Origin: Brumimicrobium sp964346075
GTDB taxonomy: Bacteria; Bacteroidota; Bacteroidia; Flavobacteriales_D; Crocinitomicaceae
Assembly (NCBI GenBank): GCA_964346075.1
Contig: CAYFTH010000008.1
Location: 1 to 43,936 of the forward strand
Length of the DNA: 43,936 nucleotides
Direction of reading: 5' to 3'
The notes under the pieces are model-generated. The model was not told the DNA's origin and made no database searches. It saw only the letters and a list, made by a program, of their open reading frames with translations. The position numbers were made by a program, and so were the translations under genes. Shown one piece after another: positions 24,056-32,701 of this stretch (within the stretch, counting starts at the first letter, position 1; each line of letters begins with the position of its first letter).

Positions 24056-25660
24056 ATGGTGCTCGACTACAAACTTCCATATCGCTTCATATTTTTTTTC
24101 GTTTTTACGAGCTTCGCGCTTCAGGGTCAGATGCTCAAACATTATGATGACTTTGACATGTTTTGGACTGAGCATTTCCGGGATCGTTGTTCCATTGAAA
24201 AAATTATTTACTCCAGTGAAAAAGAATATACGGCTGTGACAAGTCGGACCTACTTCTATAATTTTTTTAGCCCTAATCACCGTCGTTACTTTTTTGAGCC
24301 TATCGAAAACATGCAACTCTCCAACAGTAAACGTATTAAGCTCTACGGTAACGGAAAAACAAGTGCTTTTCGCGATTTCGCCGTACTGAATAATCAACTA
24401 TTGTTTGTAAGTGAACGAAAACCTTTTTTAAGCAAGCGTATTGAAACGTATTATCATTTATACAACCCTGACGAACGAGTGCGAGAAAACCATGGGGTTC
24501 CAATAGCAACTTTTGATATTCCGCGAACTTTTCGGCAGTCGAACATACACGCTATCAATAGTATTGATCAAACCACGGCAGCCTACTTCTCTATCCTTCC
24601 TGGAGATTTAAACGATTTTCCGCGGTATCATTATGCTATTTTTGACAGTACCCATCAAATCATGAGTCAAGGCAGTTCGATTTTACCCTACAGAAAAAGA
24701 TCCATCAACTTTAAGCGCTATTTTCTGACATCAAACGGCACATTTGTAGCGATCGCCGATTTATCATGGAACGACAATAATAATGCGCATTCTAAAAATA
24801 TCATCTTTATGAAGATCGGTCATGAACTTGTAGAGATCGACATTGCTCATAACAATTATTCGTTGCGAGATATTCAATGTACTGAATTTGACCGTAACAT
24901 CGTATTATCAGGACTCTATTCAGCTAAAGATCTACCCGGAATACGCGGTGTTTTTAAAATCACTCTTGATCCATTTGGAGAAGTATTGGATCGTCATTAT
25001 AAAAGCTTCAATCAGGATTTTTTAATTCAGGCCGCTTCTTCATTTGATGCTCCAGTGTCGTACGACAGGCAATCACTACCTGAAGGTATTGGCAACTATA
25101 AAATGCATTCATTACGTACATTGCCCAATGGCGATATTTTAGGAACAGCTGAACACCATGCAGTTGAAGAACGCATTAGTGGTGCTGGAGCGCCAGGTAC
25201 CAATCGCCTCGACACCTATTATTATAGAAATGGAATCATCGTTTTCAAGTTTAGTACAACGGGCGAACTCTTGTGGAATCAGTTCATTCCAAAACGCCAG
25301 CAATCCATGAACGACCGCGGTTATTACTTATCTTTCTCAGAAATTTATCACGACAATGCAATCTACATTCTTTTCAACGACCACCTCAAAAATTACCGGG
25401 ACGATCATTCATATGCCCACCCCGCTGCTATCAAAACTGCCGTTTTGAATAACTGGAGAAACACTATCGCTATTACAAAAATCAATACGGAGAGTGGAGA
25501 ACAACAACGTTGGTGCTCTTTGAATAAAAAGGAATTAAAAACACTTCTGGTACCACAACTTTGTGTTGAAAATCGTCTCAAACACGAACTATTTTTATAT
25601 GCTAATTCAGGTAATCGCCACCGTTTTGGTCAGCTCAATTTCACGGATGATTCGCAATAA
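24056..25660 (+). CDS. Unrecognised secreted protein, 534 residues
   Basis: I cannot name a family. Residues 1-24 look like a signal peptide (hydrophobic FIFFFVFTSFALQG). The rest alternates strands with DG and NG turns, for example LPNGDILGTAEHH and FSTTGELLWNQFIPKRQ, which suggests a beta-propeller-like fold; the TGE-L-W pattern is common in secreted Bacteroidota proteins that report per-blade repeats. It has no C-terminal T9SS sorting domain that I can see. It is divergent from the sigma/anti-sigma pair and is followed after 115 bases by an outer-membrane protein. Confidence 0.72.
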   Translation: MVLDYKLPYRFIFFFVFTSFALQGQMLKHYDDFDMFWTEHFRDRCSIEKIIYSSEKEYTAVTSRTYFYNFFSPNHRRYFFEPIENMQLSNSKRIKLYGNGKTSAFRDFAVLNNQLLFVSERKPFLSKRIETYYHLYNPDERVRENHGVPIATFDIPRTFRQSNIHAINSIDQTTAAYFSILPGDLNDFPRYHYAIFDSTHQIMSQGSSILPYRKRSINFKRYFLTSNGTFVAIADLSWNDNNNAHSKNIIFMKIGHELVEIDIAHNNYSLRDIQCTEFDRNIVLSGLYSAKDLPGIRGVFKITLDPFGEVLDRHYKSFNQDFLIQAASSFDAPVSYDRQSLPEGIGNYKMHSLRTLPNGDILGTAEHHAVEERISGAGAPGTNRLDTYYYRNGIIVFKFSTTGELLWNQFIPKRQQSMNDRGYYLSFSEIYHDNAIYILFNDHLKNYRDDHSYAHPAAIKTAVLNNWRNTIAITKINTESGEQQRWCSLNKKELKTLLVPQLCVENRLKHELFLYANSGNRHRFGQLNFTDDSQ

Positions 25661-25775
25661 ATCAGTCAATCTTTAATATATTCAAGGCTTAAGAATGAAA
25701 TCCCACCGCACCTCATCCGCTATACGGAAGAAAATACTTAATTTAGAATATTCTTAAATAGAGGTACACACAACA

Positions 25776-26567
25776 ATGATCAAACACAAAAGCATATACA
25801 CTGGTGTAAAATATTTTTTTCTCTCAGCGATTATGTGCTGGTTTCTTACCCAACATTTATGGGGACAACGCGATGTGAGCGATGAGGTAATCGGAACGCC
25901 CTATGTTGGTATTCAGTACGGGTTAAATGGAACAGGTGGAGATTTAGCGGATCGCTATGGTCTAACGAATGCGCTTGGCGTATACGCAGGTTACAAGACA
26001 AAAGGTAACTGGATGTTTGGACTGGATGGCAATTACTTGTTTGGCAATGATATACGCATCGACGGCCTGTTAGATAATGTCAAAGATTCCAAAGGACAGT
26101 ATGTGAATACTTCAGGAGAACCTGGCATCGTGCTTTTATTTAATAGAGGTTTTCATGTTAATGTATCTGTTGGTAAAATCATCCCTATACTCAGCCCTAA
26201 CCCGAATTCAGGTATCATGGTTCAATTCAGCGCAGGATATCTTTGGCACCGTTTGCGGATTGAAACTCAAGAAGATGATATTCCGCAACTTCAAGGGGAT
26301 TATCGTAAAGGATATGATCGTTTAACCATTGGTGCAAATACAGGTCAGTTTATCGGCTATAGTTTTATGGCGAATCAGGGTATCTTCAATTTTTACGGTG
26401 GTTTTTATTTTCAACAGGGCTTTACACGCAATCAGAGAGATGTATTTTGGGATCATCCGAATGAAAAGGTGTCTAAGGATCTACGTATCGAACATTTATA
26501 TGGCTTCCGTGTAGGTTGGATCATACCGATTTACAAGAGACAACCTAAAGATTATTACTACAATTAA
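25776..26567 (+). CDS. Outer-membrane beta-barrel candidate
   Basis: A 263-residue protein with a signal peptide (about 1-30, ending LWGQ). Many alternating Gly/aromatic strands follow (YVGIQYGLNGTGGD, ALGVYAGYKTKGNWMFGLDGNYLFG, GIFNFYGGFYFQQGFT, YGFRVGWIIPIYKRQ), the look of a porin-like outer-membrane barrel. The usual C-terminal aromatic is Tyr with a final Asn. It ends 3 bases before the waaA start codon, so the two genes are coupled. A role near lipopolysaccharide or outer-membrane assembly is inferred from that. Function unproven. Confidence 0.75.
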   Translation: MIKHKSIYTGVKYFFLSAIMCWFLTQHLWGQRDVSDEVIGTPYVGIQYGLNGTGGDLADRYGLTNALGVYAGYKTKGNWMFGLDGNYLFGNDIRIDGLLDNVKDSKGQYVNTSGEPGIVLLFNRGFHVNVSVGKIIPILSPNPNSGIMVQFSAGYLWHRLRIETQEDDIPQLQGDYRKGYDRLTIGANTGQFIGYSFMANQGIFNFYGGFYFQQGFTRNQRDVFWDHPNEKVSKDLRIEHLYGFRVGWIIPIYKRQPKDYYYN

Positions 26568-26570
26568 CTG

Positions 26571-27785
26571 ATGTTTTATTCGACAGGTATATATTTATAC
26601 GGTGCTCTTATTCGTCTTGCAGGAATACTGGGCAATCAAAAAGCAAAAAAATGGGTCAATGGTCGTCATCAATGGTTAAAAAACCTTCCGAACACTCAGG
26701 GTAAAAAGGTTGCCTGGTTTCATTGCGCGTCGCTGGGTGAATATGATCAAGGATTACCCGTTATGGAGGCTTGGAAAAAGCAATATCCCGATGATTTTAT
26801 TCTCGTCACTTTTTTCAGTCCTTCGGGATATGAAAACAAAGCCGATCAATCCATCGGTGATGCCACCTGTTATTTACCGCTCGATACACCTGCCAATGCA
26901 CGTAATTTTATTGAGCATTTCAGACCAAATCACGCCTTCTTCATCAAATACGAATACTGGATCAATTTTATTAAGTACGCAGACCAAAGGAATTGTTCCA
27001 TTTATGGACTGAGTGCGATTTTTCGACCCTCACAGCGTTTTTTCAATTGGTATGGAGGTGTTTTTCGCAAAGCTTTGCATCGCTTTGACTATTTTTTTGT
27101 GCAAAATCAATCGAGTCGACAATTGTTGAATTCTATAGGGATCACCAACACTACTGTTACAGGTGATACGCGTTTTGACCGTGTTCTAGAGCGTGTGGAA
27201 AACCATAAAAATCAGCCCATCATTGGACAATGGGCAAACAAAGAGCACGTTTTTGTAATGGGGAGTTCCTGGTCAATCGATGAGGAGATGATCATTCCAT
27301 TCATTAATAATGGGGATATTGCTTCTAAAGTAATTATAGCTCCTCACGAAGTTAATGAAGACCATATTCAAAAAATAAAAAAGCAGCTCAATGTAAGTTC
27401 AGAACGCTATACAGAAATCGATGAGTCAACTGGTATTGCCCCTTCCACAAAGGTCCTTATTCTCGATTGTATTGGGTTATTAGCTTCGGCCTATCAATAT
27501 GGGAAGATTGCTTACGTTGGTGGCGCTTTTAAAACTGGTTTACACAATATTTTAGAACCCGCCGCATTCGGTTTACCTGTGATTTTTGGTCCACACTATG
27601 CGAAATTTCCGGAAGCACAGCTGTTTATAGATGAAAAGATTGGCCAATCAGTCGTCGATTCCGATTCTTTCTATAAAGCCTATCAACATTTCTCAGCCAA
27701 TGACAAAATCACCCTTCGTGTATACCAGTTCATGCAGGAAAACCGCGGAGCAACAACACAAATCATGCATCACTTCACACAATAG
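26571..27785 (+). CDS. waaA: 3-deoxy-D-manno-octulosonic acid (Kdo) transferase
   Basis: A 404-residue membrane-associated glycosyltransferase that adds Kdo from CMP-Kdo to lipid A precursor in the inner membrane. The N-terminal membrane segment (about 4-20), the catalytic CASLGEYDQG (Glu57), FIKYEYW (about 120) and the C-terminal YVGGAFKTGLHNILEPAAFGLPVIFGP motif (split at 20 residues: GGAFKTGLHNILEPAAFGLP) are the family marks. It is coupled to the outer-membrane gene upstream. The next gene converges on it with 8 bases between the stops. Confidence 0.94.
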   Translation: MFYSTGIYLYGALIRLAGILGNQKAKKWVNGRHQWLKNLPNTQGKKVAWFHCASLGEYDQGLPVMEAWKKQYPDDFILVTFFSPSGYENKADQSIGDATCYLPLDTPANARNFIEHFRPNHAFFIKYEYWINFIKYADQRNCSIYGLSAIFRPSQRFFNWYGGVFRKALHRFDYFFVQNQSSRQLLNSIGITNTTVTGDTRFDRVLERVENHKNQPIIGQWANKEHVFVMGSSWSIDEEMIIPFINNGDIASKVIIAPHEVNEDHIQKIKKQLNVSSERYTEIDESTGIAPSTKVLILDCIGLLASAYQYGKIAYVGGAFKTGLHNILEPAAFGLPVIFGPHYAKFPEAQLFIDEKIGQSVVDSDSFYKAYQHFSANDKITLRVYQFMQENRGATTQIMHHFTQ

Positions 27786-27793
27786 TTGTTTGA

Positions 27794-28480
27794 TCAGTTA
27801 TCAATATAAATTTCCAAAGGAGCTCCGTCATAACGTGACACCTGAACACCTCCTGCACTCGTAACATCTGAAGCGTCCTGGGTTTTTGCTCGTCTTATAT
27901 GGATTGTGGCTTCCTCCAGGCCCAAATCACTTAATTTATCTTGTGTGAGGTTGATTGATGTAGCATTGACACCAGTCTGAGTAAATACAACTACATCATC
28001 TTCAGCATTACCATCAATAGTTACCGTTATAACTTCCCCCTGTTGAAGGGGATCCCCGTTCCATTCTAACATAAAATTCGAAGAACGTGATAACGTATCA
28101 ATAGAATTATCAATACTTATGGAAGACACTAAATCTATCGAATTAGAATATATGGTCTCTTCCGTATCCGTGTATTGAAAATCAACATTACTCACGACTC
28201 CATTTTCCTCCGTTTCATAATACGCCAAAGCCTGCTTAAAAGGCATAAGATCACCATTGGCTAAAACTTCAGCAGGATCAACCAACTCTAATTTTGTACC
28301 AGTGGCATTACTGAATTGAAAATGTGCTCTCGCATAGGTCACGTCTTTTTCAGCATTGTACTCCACCACGTATCGCGTGTATATTTTGTCTTGGTCAACA
28401 CTGTCAGAATCTTCCCTTTTACAAGAGGATGTAGCTACTAATAACGTAGTAATCGCGAGTATAAATATTGATTTTTTCAT
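27794..28480 (-). CDS. Unrecognised lipoprotein, 228 residues
   Basis: A signal peptide with lipobox TSSC (Cys20) makes this a lipoprotein. The rest is acidic, Asp/Thr/Ser-rich, with strand-rich stretches such as YVVEYNAEKDVTYARAHFQF and repeated T-I-DG elements, which suggests Ig-like beta folds. I do not recognise a family. The 86-base gap from the Bax-inhibitor gene upstream suggests its own promoter; a TATATTTT box lies shortly before the start on the minus strand. Confidence 0.72.
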   Translation of the reverse strand: MKKSIFILAITTLLVATSSCKREDSDSVDQDKIYTRYVVEYNAEKDVTYARAHFQFSNATGTKLELVDPAEVLANGDLMPFKQALAYYETEENGVVSNVDFQYTDTEETIYSNSIDLVSSISIDNSIDTLSRSSNFMLEWNGDPLQQGEVITVTIDGNAEDDVVVFTQTGVNATSINLTQDKLSDLGLEEATIHIRRAKTQDASDVTSAGGVQVSRYDGAPLEIYIDN

Positions 28481-28566
28481 AACACAAACAATTTATGTCC
28501 TTAAAATATACAATATTTATCAAATAAAAAAGTAGTGATGTATTTCGAATACTAAACCCCACGTTA

Positions 28567-29286
28567 TTAATCGCTACCGCCCAACAAATGGAGTAACGAT
28601 AAAAACAAATTAACAAACAGGATATAGAGTGTTAATCCACCCATCAGCCCCATTTTCTGTTTATTCGCTTTGGACATTTCAGGGTCTTGGGCTATTGATT
28701 TTAATTTTTGCATCTCCCAGGCTGTTAATCCAGTGAAAACAAAAACACCAATTATCGATATTAGATACCCCAGCCAGGTACTCCCTAAAAACATATTGAC
28801 GATCGCTGCTATAAAGATACCGATAAAAGCCATGTACAATAAACTACCCATTTTAGACAAATCAACACTGGTTGTGTAACCTAAAATTGCCATTGCAGCA
28901 AAAGCACCAGCGGTGACAAAAAAAGTAGTCGTGATCTCACCGATACTATACACAAAAAATATGGTTGCGAGGGACGCACCGATTAAGGAAGAATATAATA
29001 TGAAAAGTCCCAGCAGAGTACCCATAGAATATTTTTGAAACTTCGCCTGAATAAGAAAAACTAATCCGAGCGGAGCGAAGGCTATTACATAAAAGATCGG
29101 ACTTACACCACCTGTTTCAGGATTTACAAACCATTGCATGAAAAGTCCTGAACTGGCTAAATACCACGATACAGACCCCGAAACAACGAGCGCCATAAAC
29201 ATGTAAGTGTACACACCCGTAAAAAATTCTTTTACTTCCGCTTTAGAGGAAATTTCTGACTGTTCTGCATCCAAATAATTATCCAT
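28567..29286 (-). CDS. Bax inhibitor-1 (YccA/LifeGuard) family membrane protein
   Basis: A 239-residue inner-membrane protein with about seven membrane segments. It starts after an acidic end and has FFTGVYTYMFMALVVSGSVS in the first segment and a long MQKLKSIAQDPEMSKANKQKM loop (given in part) before the last segment, typical of Bacteroidota Bax-inhibitor-1 proteins. Relatives leak calcium or bind the FtsH protease. The start is ATG at 29286; a TATCTTTG box lies upstream. Confidence 0.9.
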   Translation of the reverse strand: MDNYLDAEQSEISSKAEVKEFFTGVYTYMFMALVVSGSVSWYLASSGLFMQWFVNPETGGVSPIFYVIAFAPLGLVFLIQAKFQKYSMGTLLGLFILYSSLIGASLATIFFVYSIGEITTTFFVTAGAFAAMAILGYTTSVDLSKMGSLLYMAFIGIFIAAIVNMFLGSTWLGYLISIIGVFVFTGLTAWEMQKLKSIAQDPEMSKANKQKMGLMGGLTLYILFVNLFLSLLHLLGGSD

Positions 29287-29310
29287 AACTCTAAATTCAT
29301 TTTTACGATA

Positions 29311-29318
29311 CAAAGATA
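29311..29318 (-). promoter_or_regulatory. -7 promoter box for the Bax inhibitor-1 gene
   Basis: TATCTTTG on the minus strand matches TAnnTTTG exactly, 24 bases before the ATG at 29286. No clear -33 TTTG. Confidence 0.45.
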
Positions 29319-29415
29319 GTAGATTTACCTATAACTATTTCTTAAAAAAAGTAAATTCAACAGGATCCGTTCAAACGATCTTTCCTTTTTTCATTACCCT
29401 CAATCACTTTAACAA

Positions 29416-29799
29416 TTAAGATTCATTTTTCCACTCTAGGAAAGAAGCGATTGCTCTCCTGTCTTTTTTCGATGGTTTACCCGTTCCATGATGGCGATAA
29501 GAAGATTGTGCAGCCTGAAAAGTCTTGTATTTCTCGATCTCCTCCTGAGGCGTAATATCACGGATATAATTTTCAACTAACTTCGCTCCTACCCGATTCG
29601 ATAAAGTATCTTTCACAATATATAAAAATGTGGAAGTGTGTTTTCTTATCCCTACTTCATCTCCTTCCTGGACCTCTTTGGAAGGCTTGACCTGTACACC
29701 GTTAAGGAGAACTTTCCCTTTTTTTACTTTTTCAGTGGCTTTTGAGCGCGTTTTACTGAGTCTTACACACCAAATAAATTTGTCGATTCTAATACTCAT
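29416..29799 (-). CDS. S4 domain RNA-binding protein (Hsp15-like)
   Basis: A 127-residue protein opening with the S4 fold: RIDKFIWCVRLSKTRSKATE and VKKGKVLLNGVQVKPSKEVQ. The basic C-terminal tail (PSKKDRRAIASFLEW) is also found in Hsp15/HslR. Hsp15 binds stalled large ribosomal subunits carrying nascent chains; this one may share that role, by homology only. Its ATG overlaps the stop of the MmcQ gene in an ATGA, so it is translated with it. It is the last gene of a three-gene operon. Confidence 0.87.
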   Translation of the reverse strand: MSIRIDKFIWCVRLSKTRSKATEKVKKGKVLLNGVQVKPSKEVQEGDEVGIRKHTSTFLYIVKDTLSNRVGAKLVENYIRDITPQEEIEKYKTFQAAQSSYRHHGTGKPSKKDRRAIASFLEWKNES

Positions 29800-30143
29800 A
29801 ATAAGGTTTTTTGCTTTTTTTTTGAAAAAGTTCGAATCACACTTTCATAAGAATGGTCGATGAGCTCCAGTAACAGATCAGACTCCAAGTCACTTTTGAA
29901 ACATACAGTATTCCAATGCTTCTTATTCATATGGTACCCAGGCTTAACACCTGAATAACGCTCTCTTAGATCTATTGCACGTTCAGGATCACATTTGAGA
30001 TTTGCCGTTTGCCCCTGATCCAAATCAAGTAAAGCAAACATCTTTCCAGCAACCTTAAAGACCAACGTATTTTCATCAAACGGAAAAGACTCATTCACAT
30101 GAGCCTTTTCCAAACAATATTCTCGAAAATAAATTACGTCCAA
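29796..30143 (-). CDS. MmcQ/YjbR family protein
   Basis: A 115-residue protein of the MmcQ/YjbR family (cytoplasmic, DNA-binding-like fold, function poorly known). Conserved parts are FPFDENTLVFKVAGKMFALLDL (first 20: FPFDENTLVFKVAGKMFALL), the NLKCDPERAIDLRERY stretch and PGYHMNKKHWNTV. The start codon is TTG at 30143, 7 bases after the desaturase stop; no ATG is available before the family core. The stop overlaps the S4 gene start. Confidence 0.85.
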   Translation of the reverse strand: MDVIYFREYCLEKAHVNESFPFDENTLVFKVAGKMFALLDLDQGQTANLKCDPERAIDLRERYSGVKPGYHMNKKHWNTVCFKSDLESDLLLELIDHSYESVIRTFSKKKQKTLL

Positions 30144-30150
30144 ATGATTA

Positions 30151-31257
30151 TTAGTCTGCAGAGTTCATATGATCTTGACGTCCTAATCGCTTCAACATTA
30201 AAGCGTGACTCCTTAGTGCATCCGCAAAAGTCTTCTCTGAATTGTAAGGTAAATTAAACTCTTCAGCCGTCTCTTTTACAATTTTAGATATCTTCTTATA
30301 GTGCACGTGACATATATTTGGAAACAAGTGGTGTTCCACCTGATAATTCAACCCTCCTACATACCAGCTAAAAAGCTTACTTTTCGGTGCAAAATTCGAA
30401 GTGTTTGCCAATTGACTTACAGCCCAGTCTGCTTTAATGTTACCTGATTCATCGGGCATGGGGTAACTCGCTGAAGGAACGACGTGTGCTGGTTGAAAAA
30501 TAGAGCCCAAAATAACACCGCTCATGTAATGCATTAAAATAAACCCTAGGATTACGAAGTACCAGGACACTGGTGAAAAAATAAGCGGTAACACTAAAAA
30601 GATTCCGTAATAAACTAATTTCGACAATATGGTGTAGACCAGCAAACGTTTGAATGAATTCGTCTGAGTTTGAGTAAGTCCCATTTTCTGGTAACGCATA
30701 ATTTGTTTGAAATCTTTTACCGTAATCCAAAGCAATGTCATCATTCCGTATAAAAACCAGGCATAGACGTGCTGATATTTATGCATCGGTTTACGCTTTT
30801 CATGTGGACTAAATCGTAAGATAGAACCAGGATCAATATCCTCATCCATACCTGTAACATTTGTGTAAGTGTGGTGAAGAACGTTATGTTGTATACGCCA
30901 CATCGCATCACTACCACCTACAAGATGGAGTAATAAAGCAAAGAAAGTATTGACGTTTTTATTTTTAGAATAAGCCCCATGGTTCGCATCATGCATGATC
31001 GATAAACCGATACCAGACATACCAAAGCCCATTAATATCCACATGATGAACATGAGCCAAGTAGACTCAACTACTGTCAACATGAATATAAAAGGCACAA
31101 AATAAAGTGCAATCATAAAAAGAGACTTAATCACCATCTTTGTATTGGCATATTTTGAGATGTTATTCTCTTTAAAATAGCCCCTGACACGACGTTGAAG
31201 CGTCTTATAAAACTCCACATTATGAGAGCGGTCGAAACGAATATTTTTATCTTGCAT
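30151..31257 (-). CDS. Membrane fatty acid desaturase with a QxxHH third box
   Basis: A 368-residue di-iron membrane desaturase. The three His boxes are HDANH (His89-His93), HNVLHH (His124-His129) and QVEHH (about 310), with four or more membrane segments between. A Gln at the start of the third box is typical of front-end desaturases (delta-5/delta-6 type). There is no fused cytochrome b5 domain, so a separate electron donor is needed. The exact double-bond position cannot be read from sequence. The start is ATG at 31257. It heads an operon with the MmcQ and S4 genes. Confidence 0.9.
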   Translation of the reverse strand: MQDKNIRFDRSHNVEFYKTLQRRVRGYFKENNISKYANTKMVIKSLFMIALYFVPFIFMLTVVESTWLMFIMWILMGFGMSGIGLSIMHDANHGAYSKNKNVNTFFALLLHLVGGSDAMWRIQHNVLHHTYTNVTGMDEDIDPGSILRFSPHEKRKPMHKYQHVYAWFLYGMMTLLWITVKDFKQIMRYQKMGLTQTQTNSFKRLLVYTILSKLVYYGIFLVLPLIFSPVSWYFVILGFILMHYMSGVILGSIFQPAHVVPSASYPMPDESGNIKADWAVSQLANTSNFAPKSKLFSWYVGGLNYQVEHHLFPNICHVHYKKISKIVKETAEEFNLPYNSEKTFADALRSHALMLKRLGRQDHMNSAD

Positions 31258-31404
31258 AAAACGTTTTATATTGTCTAAATTTATCCAACAATGATACAAA
31301 TCTATAAAAAAAATTAATTAATAATTACTGTATTCGGTGCTTTAAACACAAAAAATCACAAATCATTCCTTTTGAGACGATTTACATAACTCGCAAGATT
31401 CTCT

Positions 31405-31412
31405 TATTTTTG
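31405..31412 (+). promoter_or_regulatory. -7 promoter box for pgk
   Basis: TATTTTTG matches TAnnTTTG exactly, 26 bases before the pgk ATG at 31439. TTTA at 31381-31384, 20 bases upstream, is a near match to the -33 box. Confidence 0.5.
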
Positions 31413-31438
31413 TTAAAAAATTTCGCATCATGTGCTTC

Positions 31439-32623
31439 ATGAAAAATATAGACTTTAAAGGGAAACGCGCACTCATCCGCGTTGACTTCAATGTACCGCT
31501 GGACAACGATGGTATAGTTACAGATACCACACGAATAAAAGCAGCTTTACCTTCAATCAATCACGTCCTGGACACTGGTGGAAGTGTAGTTATCATGTCC
31601 CATTTAGGGCGGCCCAAAGCGAAAAAAACAAATGAATTATCGTTGCGTCACCTGGTAAAACCACTGAGTGAATTGCTCAAAAAAGATATTCAATTTGTGG
31701 CAGAATGCATTGGAGAAGAAGCCGAAAAAGTTACATCAGCAATGAAGCCCGGAGAGGTTGTATTATTAGAGAACTTACGTTTCCACGCTGAAGAGAAAGC
31801 TGGGGATGATACTTTTGCAAAACAACTGGCACAACTTGGAGACTGTTACGTGAATGATGCTTTTGGTACAGCACATCGCGACCATGCAAGCACATCAAGA
31901 ATTGCGCAGTATTTTAAAGGTAAAAAATATTTTGGATTACTACTTGAAAAGGAAATGGAAGCTATTGACGGAGCTCTCCGTAGTAATAAGACTCCTAAAT
32001 TAGCAATTGTCGGTGGAGCCAAGGTCAGTTCAAAAATCACAGTAATAGAAAAGCTGCTTGACACGATCGACGCAATTATAATAGGTGGCGGTATGGCGTA
32101 TACGTTCGTCAAGGCTAAAGGCGGAAAAATTGGCAACTCATTAGTTGAAGATGATTATCTGGAAATGGCGAGTGACTTACTCATGAAAGCTCAAGAAAAA
32201 AATGTCACCGTTCACTTGCCAACAGACACCGTCGCAGCAGACGAATTTAACAACGAGGCCAACCGCAAAACGGTACCTATCGATGCTATTGACAAAGGCT
32301 GGATGGGGTTGGACATTGGCCCAAAGTCAATTCATCATTTTCAAGAGAATGTTATTCAACAGGCTCAAACGATTCTGTGGAACGGACCTATGGGAGTATT
32401 CGAAATGAAAAACTTTCAAAAAGGTACCATTCGTATCGCTCAGGCATTAGTAAAAGCAACTGAAAATGGCACTTATACCCTCGTTGGAGGTGGTGATTCA
32501 GTCGCAGCGCTCAACAAATTCGAACTGGCAGATAAAGTCAGTTATGTTTCGACAGGCGGAGGCGCTCTTTTAGAGTATCTCGAAGGAAAATCATTACCTG
32601 GCATCAAAGCTATTTCGAAATAA
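31439..32623 (+). CDS. pgk: Phosphoglycerate kinase
   Basis: A 394-residue glycolytic enzyme that makes ATP and 3-phosphoglycerate from 1,3-bisphosphoglycerate. RALIRVDFNVPLD (start), SHLGRPKAKK, NDAFGTAHRDHAST, GGAKVSSKI, GPMGVFE and GGGDSVAA near the end are all family motifs in normal order. The start MKNIDFKGKRALIRVDFNVP is at 31439; an ATG three codons upstream (31430) is also in frame. Enolase is encoded 3 kb away on the other strand. Confidence 0.97.
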   Translation: MKNIDFKGKRALIRVDFNVPLDNDGIVTDTTRIKAALPSINHVLDTGGSVVIMSHLGRPKAKKTNELSLRHLVKPLSELLKKDIQFVAECIGEEAEKVTSAMKPGEVVLLENLRFHAEEKAGDDTFAKQLAQLGDCYVNDAFGTAHRDHASTSRIAQYFKGKKYFGLLLEKEMEAIDGALRSNKTPKLAIVGGAKVSSKITVIEKLLDTIDAIIIGGGMAYTFVKAKGGKIGNSLVEDDYLEMASDLLMKAQEKNVTVHLPTDTVAADEFNNEANRKTVPIDAIDKGWMGLDIGPKSIHHFQENVIQQAQTILWNGPMGVFEMKNFQKGTIRIAQALVKATENGTYTLVGGGDSVAALNKFELADKVSYVSTGGGALLEYLEGKSLPGIKAISK

Positions 32624-32630
32624 AGTATTA

Positions 32631-32667
32631 AAAAGCTTAGGGATGCTTTCAACACCCTTAAGCTTTT
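32631..32667. terminator. Bidirectional terminator between pgk and the second T9SS adhesin
   Basis: AAAAGCTTAGGG (32631-32642) pairs with 32655-32667 with one bulged T and a 12-base loop, giving 12 bp. It lies 7 bases after the pgk stop and 34 bases after the converging adhesin stop. Short T-rich stretches follow on both strands. Confidence 0.6.
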
Positions 32668-32701
32668 GCAATTTTATTCAGAAAACTCACCTTGTTTTTT
32701 T

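Noticed and set aside
30449..30730. Minus-strand open frame inside the desaturase gene
   Set aside because: It lies in another frame within a well-supported enzyme and has no independent support.
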